DNA from: Herpetosiphon gulosus
GTDB taxonomy: Bacteria; Chloroflexota; Chloroflexia; Chloroflexales; Herpetosiphonaceae
Reading direction: 5' to 3'
Length of the DNA: 64,000 bases
Assembly (NCBI RefSeq): GCF_039545135.1
Contig: NZ_BAABRU010000002.1
Span: forward strand, 124,001 to 188,000
Of the stretch, positions 51,901 to 64,000 are shown piece after piece. Numbering within the stretch: the first letter of the stretch is position 1; each line of letters starts with the position of its first letter. The notes under the pieces were generated by a model. That model was given only the letters and a program-made list of their open reading frames with translations, had not been told where the DNA came from and did no database searches. Made by a program: the position numbers and the translations under genes.

Positions 51901-54900
51901 CTTGATCGGCGTTATCATTATCGATCGCCAAAATTGTTTCACCAGCCTTGAGTGCTTGCTCATACGAGGCGGCCAAATCGTTGCCCAGGCCAATTTGGCT
52001 AAAAGCGCCCAGAACTCCGCCTGCCGCTGCTCCAGCTACCGTTGAGCCAAGAATGCCTGCACCCAAGGCTGGGCCGATGCCGGGAATGGCAAATGACATT
52101 AAGCCAGCCACAACCCCTACAACACTGCCAGCTGTAACACCCGCCGCCGCCCCAGCAGCAACTTCAGTGCGATCCTGCTTGGCTTCAACTGTTGCATCTG
52201 AGGCATACAAAACCCCAAGATCATCAGGCTTGACATCGGATTGATGCAATTGCTGGATTAATCCGTCGAGCGCCGCCCGATCAGTTAAAATTCCCATAAC
52301 GCGATAGCGTGCCATATGTGCTCCTTTATTGTACAAAGCTAAAGTTATTGTAGGCAAGCGCTATGCCAGCATTCAGCGTTAATTTGTTATCATGCGACTA
52401 TGAAACGTTGTTTATGCGCATGCTGGCTGCTGCTACTACTATTTGCCAGCCAACCACAAATGGCTCAAGCTCACAGCCTCGATCAGCTTTTTCAAGATAT
52501 GCGGGTACAGATTCAGCCAACTCAAATTGTGCTGACGGTGCACTTGATTGCTGGCCCGCTGATTACGCCGCGTTTGTGGGAGCATTTGGATACTGATCGT
52601 TCGCAAACGCTGGATCAAGCTGAAATTGAGCGTTGGTGTGCTGAATTTAATCGCAATCTGGAACTGGCGTTCGATCACCAATCACTCCCATTAACCCTGT
52701 ATGAAGTCAGTGAATTTCCGACCACCAAGGCCGATTTTATTGGCTCGAATGCGACGAATTTGACTTGGACGGTGCAAGCAGCGCTTGGCCCCATCGCTAC
52801 AGGTGAATATCAACTCAGCCTAAAATCGAATAATTACCACGATATTAGTGTTGTCGATTGGAGCAAAACCCGTGGGCGGGCAGGAATTGTGGCCCAAGAA
52901 GCCAGCACCATGGATTTACATAGTGCTGAGTTTCCAATCAAATGGCCCAGCAGTTTTCGCAGTGATGGGGCGATTGCCTTGCCAACTGCTGAACCAAGCG
53001 CCCCACAACAACCGAGTTCAAGCCTCGTGGCCCGTTTGCAAACTGGCGATAGTTCGTTTGGCTTGATCGCGGCCACGCTGGGGTTGGCCTTTGGCTTTGG
53101 CGCGGTTCATGCCTTGCAACCTGGCCATGGCAAAACCTTGGTCGCGGCCTATTTGGTCGGCTCACGCGGCACGATTCAACAAGCGACCTTGCTGGGCGCA
53201 ATTGTTACGCTGACCCATACTGCCAGTGTTTTTGCGCTGGGCGGCTTGATGTTGCTGTTCAGTGCTTGGGCTACGCCTGAGCGCTTTATCCCAATTCTGA
53301 CGCTTGTTTCGGGAGTTTTGGTAGCTGGTTTGGGGTTACGCATGCTCTGGGAACGGCTGCAAGCGCTACGTTCTGGCAACCAAGGCCATGCCCATGGTGG
53401 CTTGTTTCATAGCCATACTGATGCTGGCGCAGGCCATAGCCATGTAAGCAACCGCAAACTACTGGGCTTGGGCATTTCGGGTGGGCTTGTACCATGCCCT
53501 GAAGCCTTGGTGATTATGATTGTGGCAGCGACGCTTGGCCGGATTGGCCTCGGCTTGGCGATGATTGTGGCGTTTAGTGCAGGCTTGGCAGCTGTATTAA
53601 TTGGCATTGGGATTGTGCTGGTGACGCTTGGCTCGCGCCTGATCAAAACTAGCCAGCCCGATGCCCCTTGGCTGCGTTGGTTGCCAATCGCCAGTGCTGG
53701 TGTGGTGACAATCCTTGGAATTGGGCTTATGCTTCAAACAATCTGAATTTCTAGCAATCAGGAGCAGCGCATGGCGTTGATTGTGGTCGTTGGGGGAGCT
53801 GATACCGGACGTGCTCCGATGGGTGCGGTGCTATTACGCCGCTTGTTGCTCGAAACGTACCCAACTTGGCAAATTGAATCCGCTGGAGTGTTGGGCCACG
53901 ATGGCGATACATGGCAACCAGAAGCTCGTATGGCCTTGGAGCATTTGAGCGCTACGCCACCAGCGCATACTGCCCGCTCGCTGAGCGCTGATCTTGCCCT
54001 ACAAGCCGATTTATTATTGGCAGTTGATCGGGGGGTTGGCCGCGCTTTGGAGTTGCAATACCCCAACGGGCGTTGGCAAGTGCTGCCCGATTTGGCCGAA
54101 ACCCCGCGCGAGGTGCTTGATCCATTTCGGATGACCCTTGATGCATGGTTGATTTATGGCCGTGAGCTTGAGCATCAATTAAAAGTAGCGCTGAACAAAA
54201 TTATTGCCTATTGCCAAGGCCAACCAATCGAGCCAATCAGCCAAGTGCCGCTGGTGGAGCCTGTCGTTCAAGCGCTTGTTATTCCAGTTGAGCTTGGTTC
54301 GGAGGTGCATCCGGCCTATCGGCGTTTGCATATTTTGGCCTTTGGCATTGCTGGCATCCCCGAAGTGATCGATTGGGGCAAAGCGCGGAATAGTTTACGC
54401 GAGGCCATGCAACAGTTTGCCAATTATCTCGCTGCCAGTACTGGCCCGAGCGATCTACGGCCTGCGGCGTTGGCGATGCTTGGCGGGGTGCTCGGCAATG
54501 GTAGCGATCCACTCAATCCGAATCAACTAGCCATTCTGCGCGAAATTGTTGGGCGAGTGGCCCAAACCCTCGATCCTCAAGATCTGGCGGGCTTAGCAGG
54601 AGCAATTGGGCGGTGGCAGAGTTAATTCCACTAACAATTAATGGTATCGATAGCCAAACGGCGGTGCAATTAACTGCGAACGCTTGGAATGAGTGGGCCG
54701 TGGTCAATTTAGCATGCCCTGCTCAAGCTAACGTGCGCCATGCTGAGTTGTCGATTGGGGCTGATGATTTGGGTGTGCCGCAAATTAGCCCATTCGACCC
54801 AACTTGGCGTTGGGCATGGCTGCCGCGTGGTCAGGCTGGCACAGTCTATGGCAGGTTGCAGATTGAATGGGCTGATGGCGAAATTCAGCAGCAGCAGTTT

Positions 54901-57900
54901 CAATTTGAACTTCAGCCGCATTTGCTTGATCTTGAATTGTGGCGAGCCTTATTGAGCGATCTTAGCTCGTTGGCTCGCTCGCTCGCCTTGCGGATTGCCA
55001 GCCCTAGCTTTGCCCAAGCAGTCTTAGTGCCGTTGCTACCGCATGATCCTAGCCCATTTTTAGAAGCACTGACCTTGATTAACCAAAGTAGCCAGCAAGC
55101 GAGCCAGATTGTGCGCGGCTTGCAGCGTCAGGCCAAAACGACGCTCGAACGCCAATCCCAAACCACTGATTTGGGCGCGGCCCAGCAATTTAAGCTTGAT
55201 CAATTGACCCAGCCTAGCGAGCGTTATCAAGTGCTCGAACCGTATGGCCTTGTGCCAGAGCAGGTGCAGGCTGAGCATGCCCAAGCTTCATTCGATTTGC
55301 CAGAGCATCGCTGGTTGGTTGGTTTGATTCAGCAAATTGAGCGGCGTTTGCGCAATTTGCGCCGCCTTGCTAGCGAACAACGCCAGCTTGATTTAACCAG
55401 TATTCAGGCAATAATTGAGCAACAACTGACGGCTTTGCGCCAATTGCGTCAAGCAGCACCCTTGGCTGGTTTGAAAGCTCGCCAGCAGCCAGTTCAAAGC
55501 CAGTTGATCAACCGTGATGCGCGTTACCGACCGATTCGTCAGTTGGCGCGAAGTTTGCATGAACAACCGTTGCTCACCTTAGAAGTTGGCAGTTTGGCCT
55601 TGCCATTGGCCGATGTACCAACCCTCTATGAGCAATGGTGTGCGCTAGCTGTCGCCCAGGTTTTAACTGAATTAGGCCAGGTTGAAGCTCAACAGCTGCT
55701 AATCGATAACCCTCAGCGTGAACGTTGGGTGCTTGATTTGAACTCAACATCACCATTATTGAGTGTGCGGATCGGCTCGCAACTATGGGATTTGCGCTAC
55801 CAAGCGCGATTTAGCGCCCAGCCTGATCCTGATGGTTTTTATAGCCTTGATCGATATCTGCGCATTCCCGATTTGGTGTTACAAACCACAACAACCAACG
55901 CCAAGCATGTGTTGGTGCTTGATGCCAAATATCGCCGAGCGCCTGACCAGCGGGTTCCGCAAAGTGCACTCGATGATGTCTATGCCTATCGTGGCAGCTT
56001 AGGCTACAATGGTCAGCCATGTGTGTTGGCGGCGGCAATTCTTTATCCGCAAGCAAACACGCTGGAAGAATTTGGCTCAATCGCCGCGATTGGCCTGATT
56101 CCTAATCAGCTTAATCAGCTAAAAATCTGGTTGGAGCATTGGCTCAGCCAGCTTGATCAATAAAGGAAGTCACTCATGCCAGTCTATGAATATGTTTGTT
56201 CGGAATGCCAAGGGCGTTTTGCTCGCTTGGTGCGCGGTTTTAGCGATCCGAGCGATTTGCACTGCCCACGCTGTTCGAGCCAAGCGGTACGGCGAGCGAT
56301 CTCACGGGTTGCGGTAGTGCGTAGCGAAGATGCCCGTTTGGATGCCATGGCCGATTCGTCGATGTTTAACGATCTCGATGAAAACGATCCACGCTCAGTT
56401 GCCCGTTGGGCCAAGAAAATGGGCCGCGAATTGGGCGACGATCTCGGTGGCGATTGGAATGAGATGGTCGATCAGATGATCGACGAAGAAATGGGCGGCG
56501 AGGGCGATAATCAAACCGGCGGCCCTGCCAGCAACGATTTGGGCTGGGGCTAGAAGAGCAAAGAACACAGAACATAAGGGTTGGGATCAGGGGTCAGGAT
56601 CTAGATAGCAGGATAATTAAATAAATCGGTGGCAAAAACTCGCGTTCTTCGCGATTAGACTCGTTTTGCCCCCCGACAACAAACCCCTGATCCCTAAACT
56701 GCGTTTGGCGTTTGACACTGCCAATTGGCTATGCTATATCTTTGAGAGAACATAATCAAACAATGCTATCATAGTGATCAGCCGTTCGACCTGAACGGCC
56801 TGTTTGTTAGTGCGTACAAAGGAACCGAGGCCTATGCCGGCTCTTGCCACCCCTGAACAACAAAATGAGGTTAGCGCGGCGATCAGCGAACGCTTGCCTG
56901 CCAAACCTCGCGATTCGTTCCGCCCAACGGCGGCGCTGACGGCGGTTTTTAGTGCTTTAACAACCATCAATAGCCTGTGGTGGGTTTTGAGTCCACAGCA
57001 TACGCTGGCTCCGGTCTTGTTTGCCTGGTTGTTGCTGACCGCCTTGCTGGGTTTGGTCTCGTTGGTTGGCTCATCACGCGCCGCTCATCGGCCAATTCAA
57101 TGGCTCACGTGGCTAGCCCAACCGCTCGGCATCGCGGTAATCGCCTTGGTCAATACAACCTACGCCGATTGGGTCGGTTGGGCCAATTTGGCATGTTCGG
57201 TTGCTACGACCATCGTCACAGGTTTAGTCGCCTACATGGCCTACAACAGCGATATCAGCACACCCAAAGCCCAAACCAACAGCAAATTGGCCGATTTTCG
57301 GGTGTTGATGAAGTTTCGGATTATCTCGTTGCTATTGCTGACGACCTTGATTCCGATGTATTTGGCTAATGGCGGCGAATGGCCCAAATTCTATATCGTC
57401 GTTTTGACCTTACTTGGCGGTACGTTGGCAGCTGGTGGGGCCAACGCGATCAATATGTTCTACGATCGCGATATTGATGCAGTGATGAGCCGCACCAAAA
57501 AGCGCCCGTTACCCAATAATCGCCTGACCCAATGGGAAGTCTTGGGCTTTGGCCTGACCCTCAGCGTGTTGTCGTTTTTGGTGCTCTTGCCAGTTAATTT
57601 GTTAACGGCAATTTTGGCGGTTAGCGGTATTTTCTACTATGTGGTGATTTATACCATGTGGCTGAAACGCACGACGGTGCAAAATATCGTGATCGGCGGC
57701 GCTGCTGGGGCAATTCCCCCAATGGTGGGCTGGGCTGCTGGCACTGATATTAATTTATTTGTCGATAGCCCAATTAAGTGGTTGCCCGCTGTGTTTCTAT
57801 TTGCGATTGTGTTCTACTGGACACCACCGCACTTTTGGGCTTTGGCAATTATTCGCCGCGAAGATTATGCTAAAGCTGGCGTGCCGATGTTGCCTGTGGT

Positions 57901-60900
57901 CAAGGGCGAAGCTGAAACCCGCCGCCAAATTGTGCTCTACACCTTTATTATGATTGCGCTTTCGTTTATGTTGGTGTCGTTGCAAGTAGTTGGTTTGCTC
58001 TACCTTGGCTTGGCCATGGTGCTGGGGGCAATCTTCTTGTATTACGCTGCCAATATGATGCGCGACCATTCGCATGCTGCCGCTTGGAAGCTCTATCGCT
58101 ATTCGTTGCTGTATCTGGCACTGCTTTTTGTGGCTATGGGCATCGACCGCGCCTTGCTTGGCTAAAGCCTTAGAGGATGAGCTGTCAAGGGTAGATAGAT
58201 TCTTAACAATGATTGAAGATCACCACCCTTCCGTCCCGCCTCAAGGCGGGAGACGCAGTGGGCTTTAATCCCCCTGCACCCCCTCAAGGACGCATGGTGG
58301 TAGGCAGGCATTCATCGATGAACTAGGAGATTGGTGGATCGGAACGGAGTGCTTTAAAACCTACCCCGAAGGCATTACTGCTCGATCAAACAAACCCCGC
58401 TTGGCGTTCAGGCTGCCAAGCGAGGTTTTGCTTTTAATTGGGTTTGCGAGCTAAAGGAATATAAATGCTATGGCTTGGGCTAAATACTGTGCCGTTGTAT
58501 TCATATGCTCCAACATCACAAGCCCCAGCTCGCGTGTAACCGCGCTGATCGAGGGCACTACAGGTTGCAGGATTGCCAGTATTGATCGCGGGACTACCAG
58601 CAGGCAAGGCGGTGGTACGCGTTGGGCCACCGTTATTGGCAATGTTGCTCAGCGTTAACTCTGGTGTGCGCATGTTGCTGGTGCAGTTGGTTTCATTCCC
58701 ATAATTGGGGTTGGGATTTTTGGGCGGATATTGCAGATTATGGCCGCCATCGGTTAGCGCATTGGTGCAATGCTGCATAATCTTAATCGACCAATCGGTA
58801 GTGTTATTGTAGAACAGCGTGTTGCGGATTGTGATGGTTTGGCCAGCAATCGCCCCGCCATTGAAGCCAGCATGATTGTTCGCAAAGGTTGCATTGGTAA
58901 TATCAACTGCTGCATCATTATTGACCGCCAACGCCCCGCCATTGCCTTTTTTCCACTGCTCTTCACTGGGATAGCTGCGCGGATCGGTGGCATCATTGGC
59001 ATAAAAGGTGGTGTTGCGAATTGTGGCAGGCGCATCGACCCACAAACCGCCGCCTTGGCCGATGGCTTTATTGCCTTCGAGGGTTGAGTTGTTGATAAAT
59101 AGCCGTTCGTTGGTGACACCGCCAGCAGCAAAGCCATACCAAATTGCTCCGCCTGTGCCCGACCAATCGGCTGATGTTGCGTAAGTCACACTGTTGTTGC
59201 TAAAACTTGAGCGCTCGATCGTGACGGTTTCGTTGCTATATAAGCCAATGAAGATCGCCCCGCCATGGTTATTGCTGGTGTTACTGGTATAGCTATTATT
59301 GAGCAGCACAATCCCGTCGGGGCCGCCATCGTTGGGCATGCGCGTGCCGTCGATATAAATTGCCCCGCCGCCACCACAATCGCCCTGTTGATTGATTGCT
59401 GCCGTATGTATGGCGCTATTTTGCTCGAACGTGCTATTGCTCACCATCAAATTGGTGCGCAAACTGTTGATTGCCCCGCCGTTATTGGCGCGATTGTTGA
59501 TGAAGGTGCTGCGATCGATCGTGGCGCTGCTGCCACCGCCAATAAAAATTGCCCCGCCGCCATCGCAAGCAGCCGTATCTTTGGTAGCTTGGTTGTTTTC
59601 AAAGCGCACATTGCTAATGCTCAGTGTGTTCCAAAAGCCAACCTTGATGCCTGCGCCTTGATCGTTTGTGCGGCCATTGCGAATCGTTAGGTTGCGCAAC
59701 GTAATTTTGAGATTATTGGCGCTGCGCAGCAATCGCCGCGTATTCTGACCATCGAAAATTGCATTGCTATTGCCATTGATTTCGGTTGCTTGGTTCAGCA
59801 CCAATTCGCTGCCAAAGGTCAATACGGTGGGGCTGCTGCAATTGATGTTGACCACACCGCCAGCACTAATTGCCGTGCTGACTGCTGTCGCATTGCAATC
59901 GACCAACGTAATACTAGCAAGGGTTGACTTAGGCCAAATACTGGCTAGCAAACCAAGCACCAAGAGCATGCGCCCAATCAAAAATGCCATCGAACTACTC
60001 CTTAAATAATGATTAATACGATGGCTTATGATAGCGCATGGCAGCAAATGTGGGCCAGCCTAGCGGCTTTTGGGCAAATTGAATTTATAATGCAACAAGG
60101 AGGAATGAATCAATGGAAATTCGACAGCGTGCCGTTGGGCCATGGCCCATGAACAGTTATGCCTTGGTTTGCCCACATACCAACCAAAGCGTGTTGATTG
60201 ACCCAGGAGCCGATCCTGCACGATTACAGGCGATGCTCAACACCACCACGCCAATTGCGATTTGGCTCACCCACACCCATAACGATCATATCGGCGAAGT
60301 TGCCAGCATGCGCCAACGCCTAAATGTGCCAGTCCTCGGCCATCCTGGGCCACAAACTCGGCCCGTGCCACTTGATGCTGGGATCAGCGATGGCCAGATT
60401 TTGACGATTGGCGAACATACGGTTAAGGCTATCTACACGCCTGGCCATACTGGCGATATGGTCAGTTTTTTGGTCGATGCTAGCCCGATTGCGATTGTCG
60501 GTGATACCTTGTTTGCAGGTGGGCCAGGCCGCACCTGGTCGGCTGCCGATTTTCAAACCAGCCTGCAAACCCTGCGTAACACCATCTTAACTTGGGAAGA
60601 GCAACGAATTTGTTATGCTGGCCATGGCCCAGAATTTAGCTTAGGCTCAATTCGTCCCAAGATCGAAGCCTTTCTAGCCCTCGAACATGGCGAGTTCTTC
60701 GGCGACGCGGAGTGGTAAGCGAGGGATCAGGGATCAGGGGCTAGGGGTCAGGGTCAGGGGTCAGCGATCAGGAATTAGCTCCTTTTGAAATCACGAAGAA
60801 CCCAAAGAGCACAAAGTATGAGGGTCAGGGGTCAGCGATCAGGAGTCAGTTAATTAAGAACCATATTGGCGACCTGATCCCTAGCCCCTAGTCCCTGACC

Positions 60901-63900
60901 TCTAGTTCTGTTCTATAAACTTCTGGCCCCTAGTCCCTGACTCCCTGATCCCTCTAGTAACAACGAGAAACACCAATGCACTATCCAACTTGGACAAGCG
61001 CTGTGCACCATGATGGGTCGGCGCTGTACCTTCAACCAAGCCAGCCCTATCACCTTGGTCAACAAGTAACTATGCGCTTGCGAACGCCGCTGGATTCGCC
61101 AATTACCCAAGCCTTTATTCGCATCTGTCCCGATGGCGAGCAAACGTTTGTGGCGATGCAACCAGCCGAACGGACTGAAACGCTTCAATGGTGGCAAGGC
61201 CAAATTACGCTCTCGATGCCGCGTACTGGCTATCGCTTTTGGCTGATGACCGAGCACGGTGGCTGGTGGCTTTCGGCGGCAGGTATGCAACGTTCAACCC
61301 CAACCGATGCGACCGATTTTAAACTGTTGGCCGATTATCATGCCCCGACATGGGTGCATTCAGCAGTGTTCTATCAAATTTTCCCTGATCGCTTTTGTGA
61401 TGGCGAGCCAAGCAATAATGTGGTTGATGGCGAATATACCGTTTATGGCAGGCCTACCATCGCACGCCAATGGGGCGAGGCTCCTCAGAAAGCCACAGGT
61501 GGCATCGAGTTTTTCGGCGGCGATTTACAAGGTATCAGCCAAAAGCTTGATTATCTTGAGCAGCTAGGGATTAATGCGCTGTACCTTACGCCGATTTTTA
61601 CTGCGCCCTCAAATCACAAATACGATACCGCCGATTATCTACAAATCGATCAGCATTTTGGTGGTGAGGCAGCCTTAGCCGAATTGCGCCAAGCAACCCA
61701 ACGCTACCAGATGAAATTGATGCTGGATATTGTGCTCAATCACTGTGGCTACACTCATCATTGGTTTACGGCGGCTCAAGCCGATGTCAACGCGCCTACC
61801 GCTGATTATTTTTCATGGAAGCAACACCCCAACGAGTATGAATCGTGGCTAGGCCATCGCTCATTGCCCAAACTCAATTACACCAGCCATGGCTTGCGCC
61901 AAGCAATTTATGGCAGCGAACAGGCGATTATCCGCCATTGGTTACGCCAACCGTATGCGATCGATGGCTGGCGGATTGATGTAGCCAATATGTTAGCTCG
62001 CCAAGGTTCGAGCCAGCTGGGGCATAAAATTGGCCGCGCACTGCGCCGCGCCGTGAAGGCCGAAGCTCCCGAGGCCTATTTGCTCGGCGAGCACTTCTAT
62101 GATGGCACGAATCATCTTCAAGGCGATGAACTTGATGCCAGCATGAACTATCGTGGTTTTACCTTCCCCACTTTGCAATGGTTGGTTGGCTTCGATATGG
62201 CTTCGGTTTGGAATCTCGTTTGGGAAGATCGGGCATTATTGCCGACTGAAGCCTTGGGCGAGCAATGGCGAGCCTTCTTGGCGGTGATTCCATGGCAAGT
62301 CGCTTTGCAACAATTCAATCTGCTCGATTCGCACGATACACCACGCTTGTTGACGATTGTTGGTGGTGATCTGGCTTTGCATCAAGTTGCGGTTACGCTG
62401 CAAATGACCTTTCCGGGCGTGCCTTGCATTTATTATGGCGATGAAGTGGGCTTGCAAGGCGGCGGCGATCCTGAGTGTCGCGGCTGTATGCCATGGGATG
62501 CACAGGCTTGGAATCACGATCTTTTAGGGTTTTATCGTTCGCTGATTGGACTCCGCCGCAGTTCGAGCGCTTTGAGCGTTGGTGGATTTCAATTATTGCT
62601 CGCCGAAGGTGATACAGTGGCCTTTATGCGGCGCAGTGCTGATGAGTGTTTGTTGATTGTTGCCCAGCGGGCTGCCACCAATATTCCACCAATTCCGATG
62701 CTCGCAACTGGACTGGCTGATGGGACAAGTTTTGTTCTAGTTGCTGGCCCAACTGAAATTGCGATTCAGGCTGGGGTATTGGTTTTGCCACAAACTGGCA
62801 TCAGCGCCAGTTTGTGGCGAATGCAGCAGCCTAAGGCAGAAGGGAATTATGAGGGATGAACCTTAGAGCAGAGGTGCAGAACCCAGAGCTCTAGGCTATT
62901 AGAGATTCGTTAGCTCCATTTGATTCTCTCGTTCAAAAGCCAATAACCTAGAGCCAATGCTCCTTCGCGTTCTTCGTAGTTCCAAGCCTTACCCCTACCT
63001 CTGATTCCTATGCTAATCAGGCTCAAAGCCCAAAATATCGATGCGTGAATTGCTCAGCACAACCCAATCGCCAGTTTGCAGCTGCTCGTTGGGCAATTTG
63101 GCTACATTCGGGCCAGTTAATGTGGTGCGCAAGCCAATACTGCCAACGCCGACTGCAATAATTGCCTCAACATAGCTGACTGCATAGCCCAAATCGTCGC
63201 GTCGCTCCCAGGTAATCAAATCTTGGACGCAGCCATAAGCCAAGGGCATGGTGCTCAAACCATTGCCAACCTCTGGCTCAATCCCCATACGTTGGGTATC
63301 AGCGGGCTGCAAAGCGACACGGCTCAGTTGAAATACCAATCGTGCCATTCCATATCGCCCAGCGTGAGCATGATTGACATGATTATGCCGATCAACTACC
63401 CCTAGCCGAACTTGCTTGAAACCGAGCACAATCAAGGGCAAGAAGCGTTGGCCGCTCGTATGCATGCGGCCAGGTATCAATTCTTCGAAGCACGCATGCA
63501 GCTGTAGCGCTTGAGATTTTGGAAAACGCATCAGCTTCGGCTCCCTAGTTGCTTGAGTTTTTCGGCAGCGGCAGCAATTGTTTCGGGCTTTTTGGCAAAG
63601 CAAAAGCGCACCATCCCCGATTGATAGCCATCGTGGTAAAACGCTGAGGGTGGAATCGCCGCCACGCCAATTTCGCTAATCAGATAGCGGCAAAATTCGG
63701 CATCATTATCCCAGCCTAAATCGCGAATATCGGCCATCACGAAATAGGTGCCTTGCGGCGGCAACACATACAATCCAGCATCACGCAAGACCTTGACCAA
63801 TTGCTCGCGGCGGGCATTATAAAATTGCAATAATTGGCGTTCGTAGGGTTCGCCTGCATTCAAGCCAACTACTGCTGCCGCTTGCAAGGGCGTGGCGCTA

Positions 63901-64000
63901 GCAAAGGTCACAAATTGATGCACCCGTCGAATCGCCTCAGTTAGCGAATTTGGCGCAATTGCATAGCCAATTTTCCAGCCTGTGACGCTAAATGTTTTGC

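Overview
The window looks like chromosome of a free-living Chloroflexota bacterium, most likely Herpetosiphon or a close relative. This is an inference from gene content and style: a T-box in front of a single-chain glycyl-tRNA synthetase, many secreted or membrane proteins with Thr/Pro-rich linkers, RsbT/RsbX/STAS stress-signalling parts, CtaB with an N-terminal membrane extension, and intergenic spaces filled with recurring short words. No rRNA, CRISPR array, prophage or replication origin was seen. One tRNA (Trp, CCA) is clear.

Layout. 1-4357: end of rsmA, a LuxR-type regulator paired with a cytoplasmic HtrA-like protease, a sirtuin, and a small minus-strand operon (VOC protein, zinc-ribbon-like protein, lipoprotein). 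4697-12203: secreted Ca-binding repeat protein, GT4 glycosyltransferase, TPR membrane protein, and aromatic amino acid genes aroC and tyrA, then tRNA-Trp. 12350-23125: mutS, purM, a stress/partner-switching cluster (RsbT-like kinase, RsbX-like phosphatase, large GAF/PAS histidine kinase), an LCP protein with an anti-sigma-like zinc finger, a membrane protein and a Sua5/YrdC protein.

23181-30950 is an AT-richer accessory island. It starts beside a tRNA-like element and a 10-bp phased tandem repeat, and carries a three-gene DNA phosphorothioation module of the Ssp type (DUF4007 SspB-like, ATPase SspC-like, PAPS-reductase-like SspD), a controller-type HTH protein flanked by two perfect palindromes, and then a wrecked DUF262 (SspE-like) gene. 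An IS5-family element has split the locus, with a HEPN-like fragment and a mariner-like MITE beyond it. The reading offered here is a modification module that is intact but has lost its interference arm. A second decayed patch (39093-40147) has the truncated end of another defence-type ATPase cut at a half copy of the same MITE.

30978-38930: phosphohexomutase, DUF899 protein, tyrosine recombinase, T-box plus glyQS, a membrane STAS protein and a 3-beta-HSD/epimerase. 40222-50424 (minus strand): ychF, a PP2C-like membrane protein, surE, a PBP1A-type cell-wall synthase, a GNAT, type 2 IPP isomerase and a NYN-domain protein. 50640-64000: dGTPase-like HD protein, glycine-zipper protein, NicO-type metal exporter, an unusual trio (phosphatase-like protein without its cysteine, a DUF2357/PD-(D/E)XK nuclease, FmdB zinc ribbon), ctaB, a secreted beta-helix protein, an MBL hydrolase, a GH13 amylase, a hypothetical gene and the end of an aminotransferase.

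Many intergenic gaps share the same short word families (a 'ctaggggtcaggg' type, a 'cacgaagaacac' type, a 'tatgttctatg' type and larger GC-rich palindromes). These recur at about ten places in 64 kb and are among the least explained features here.
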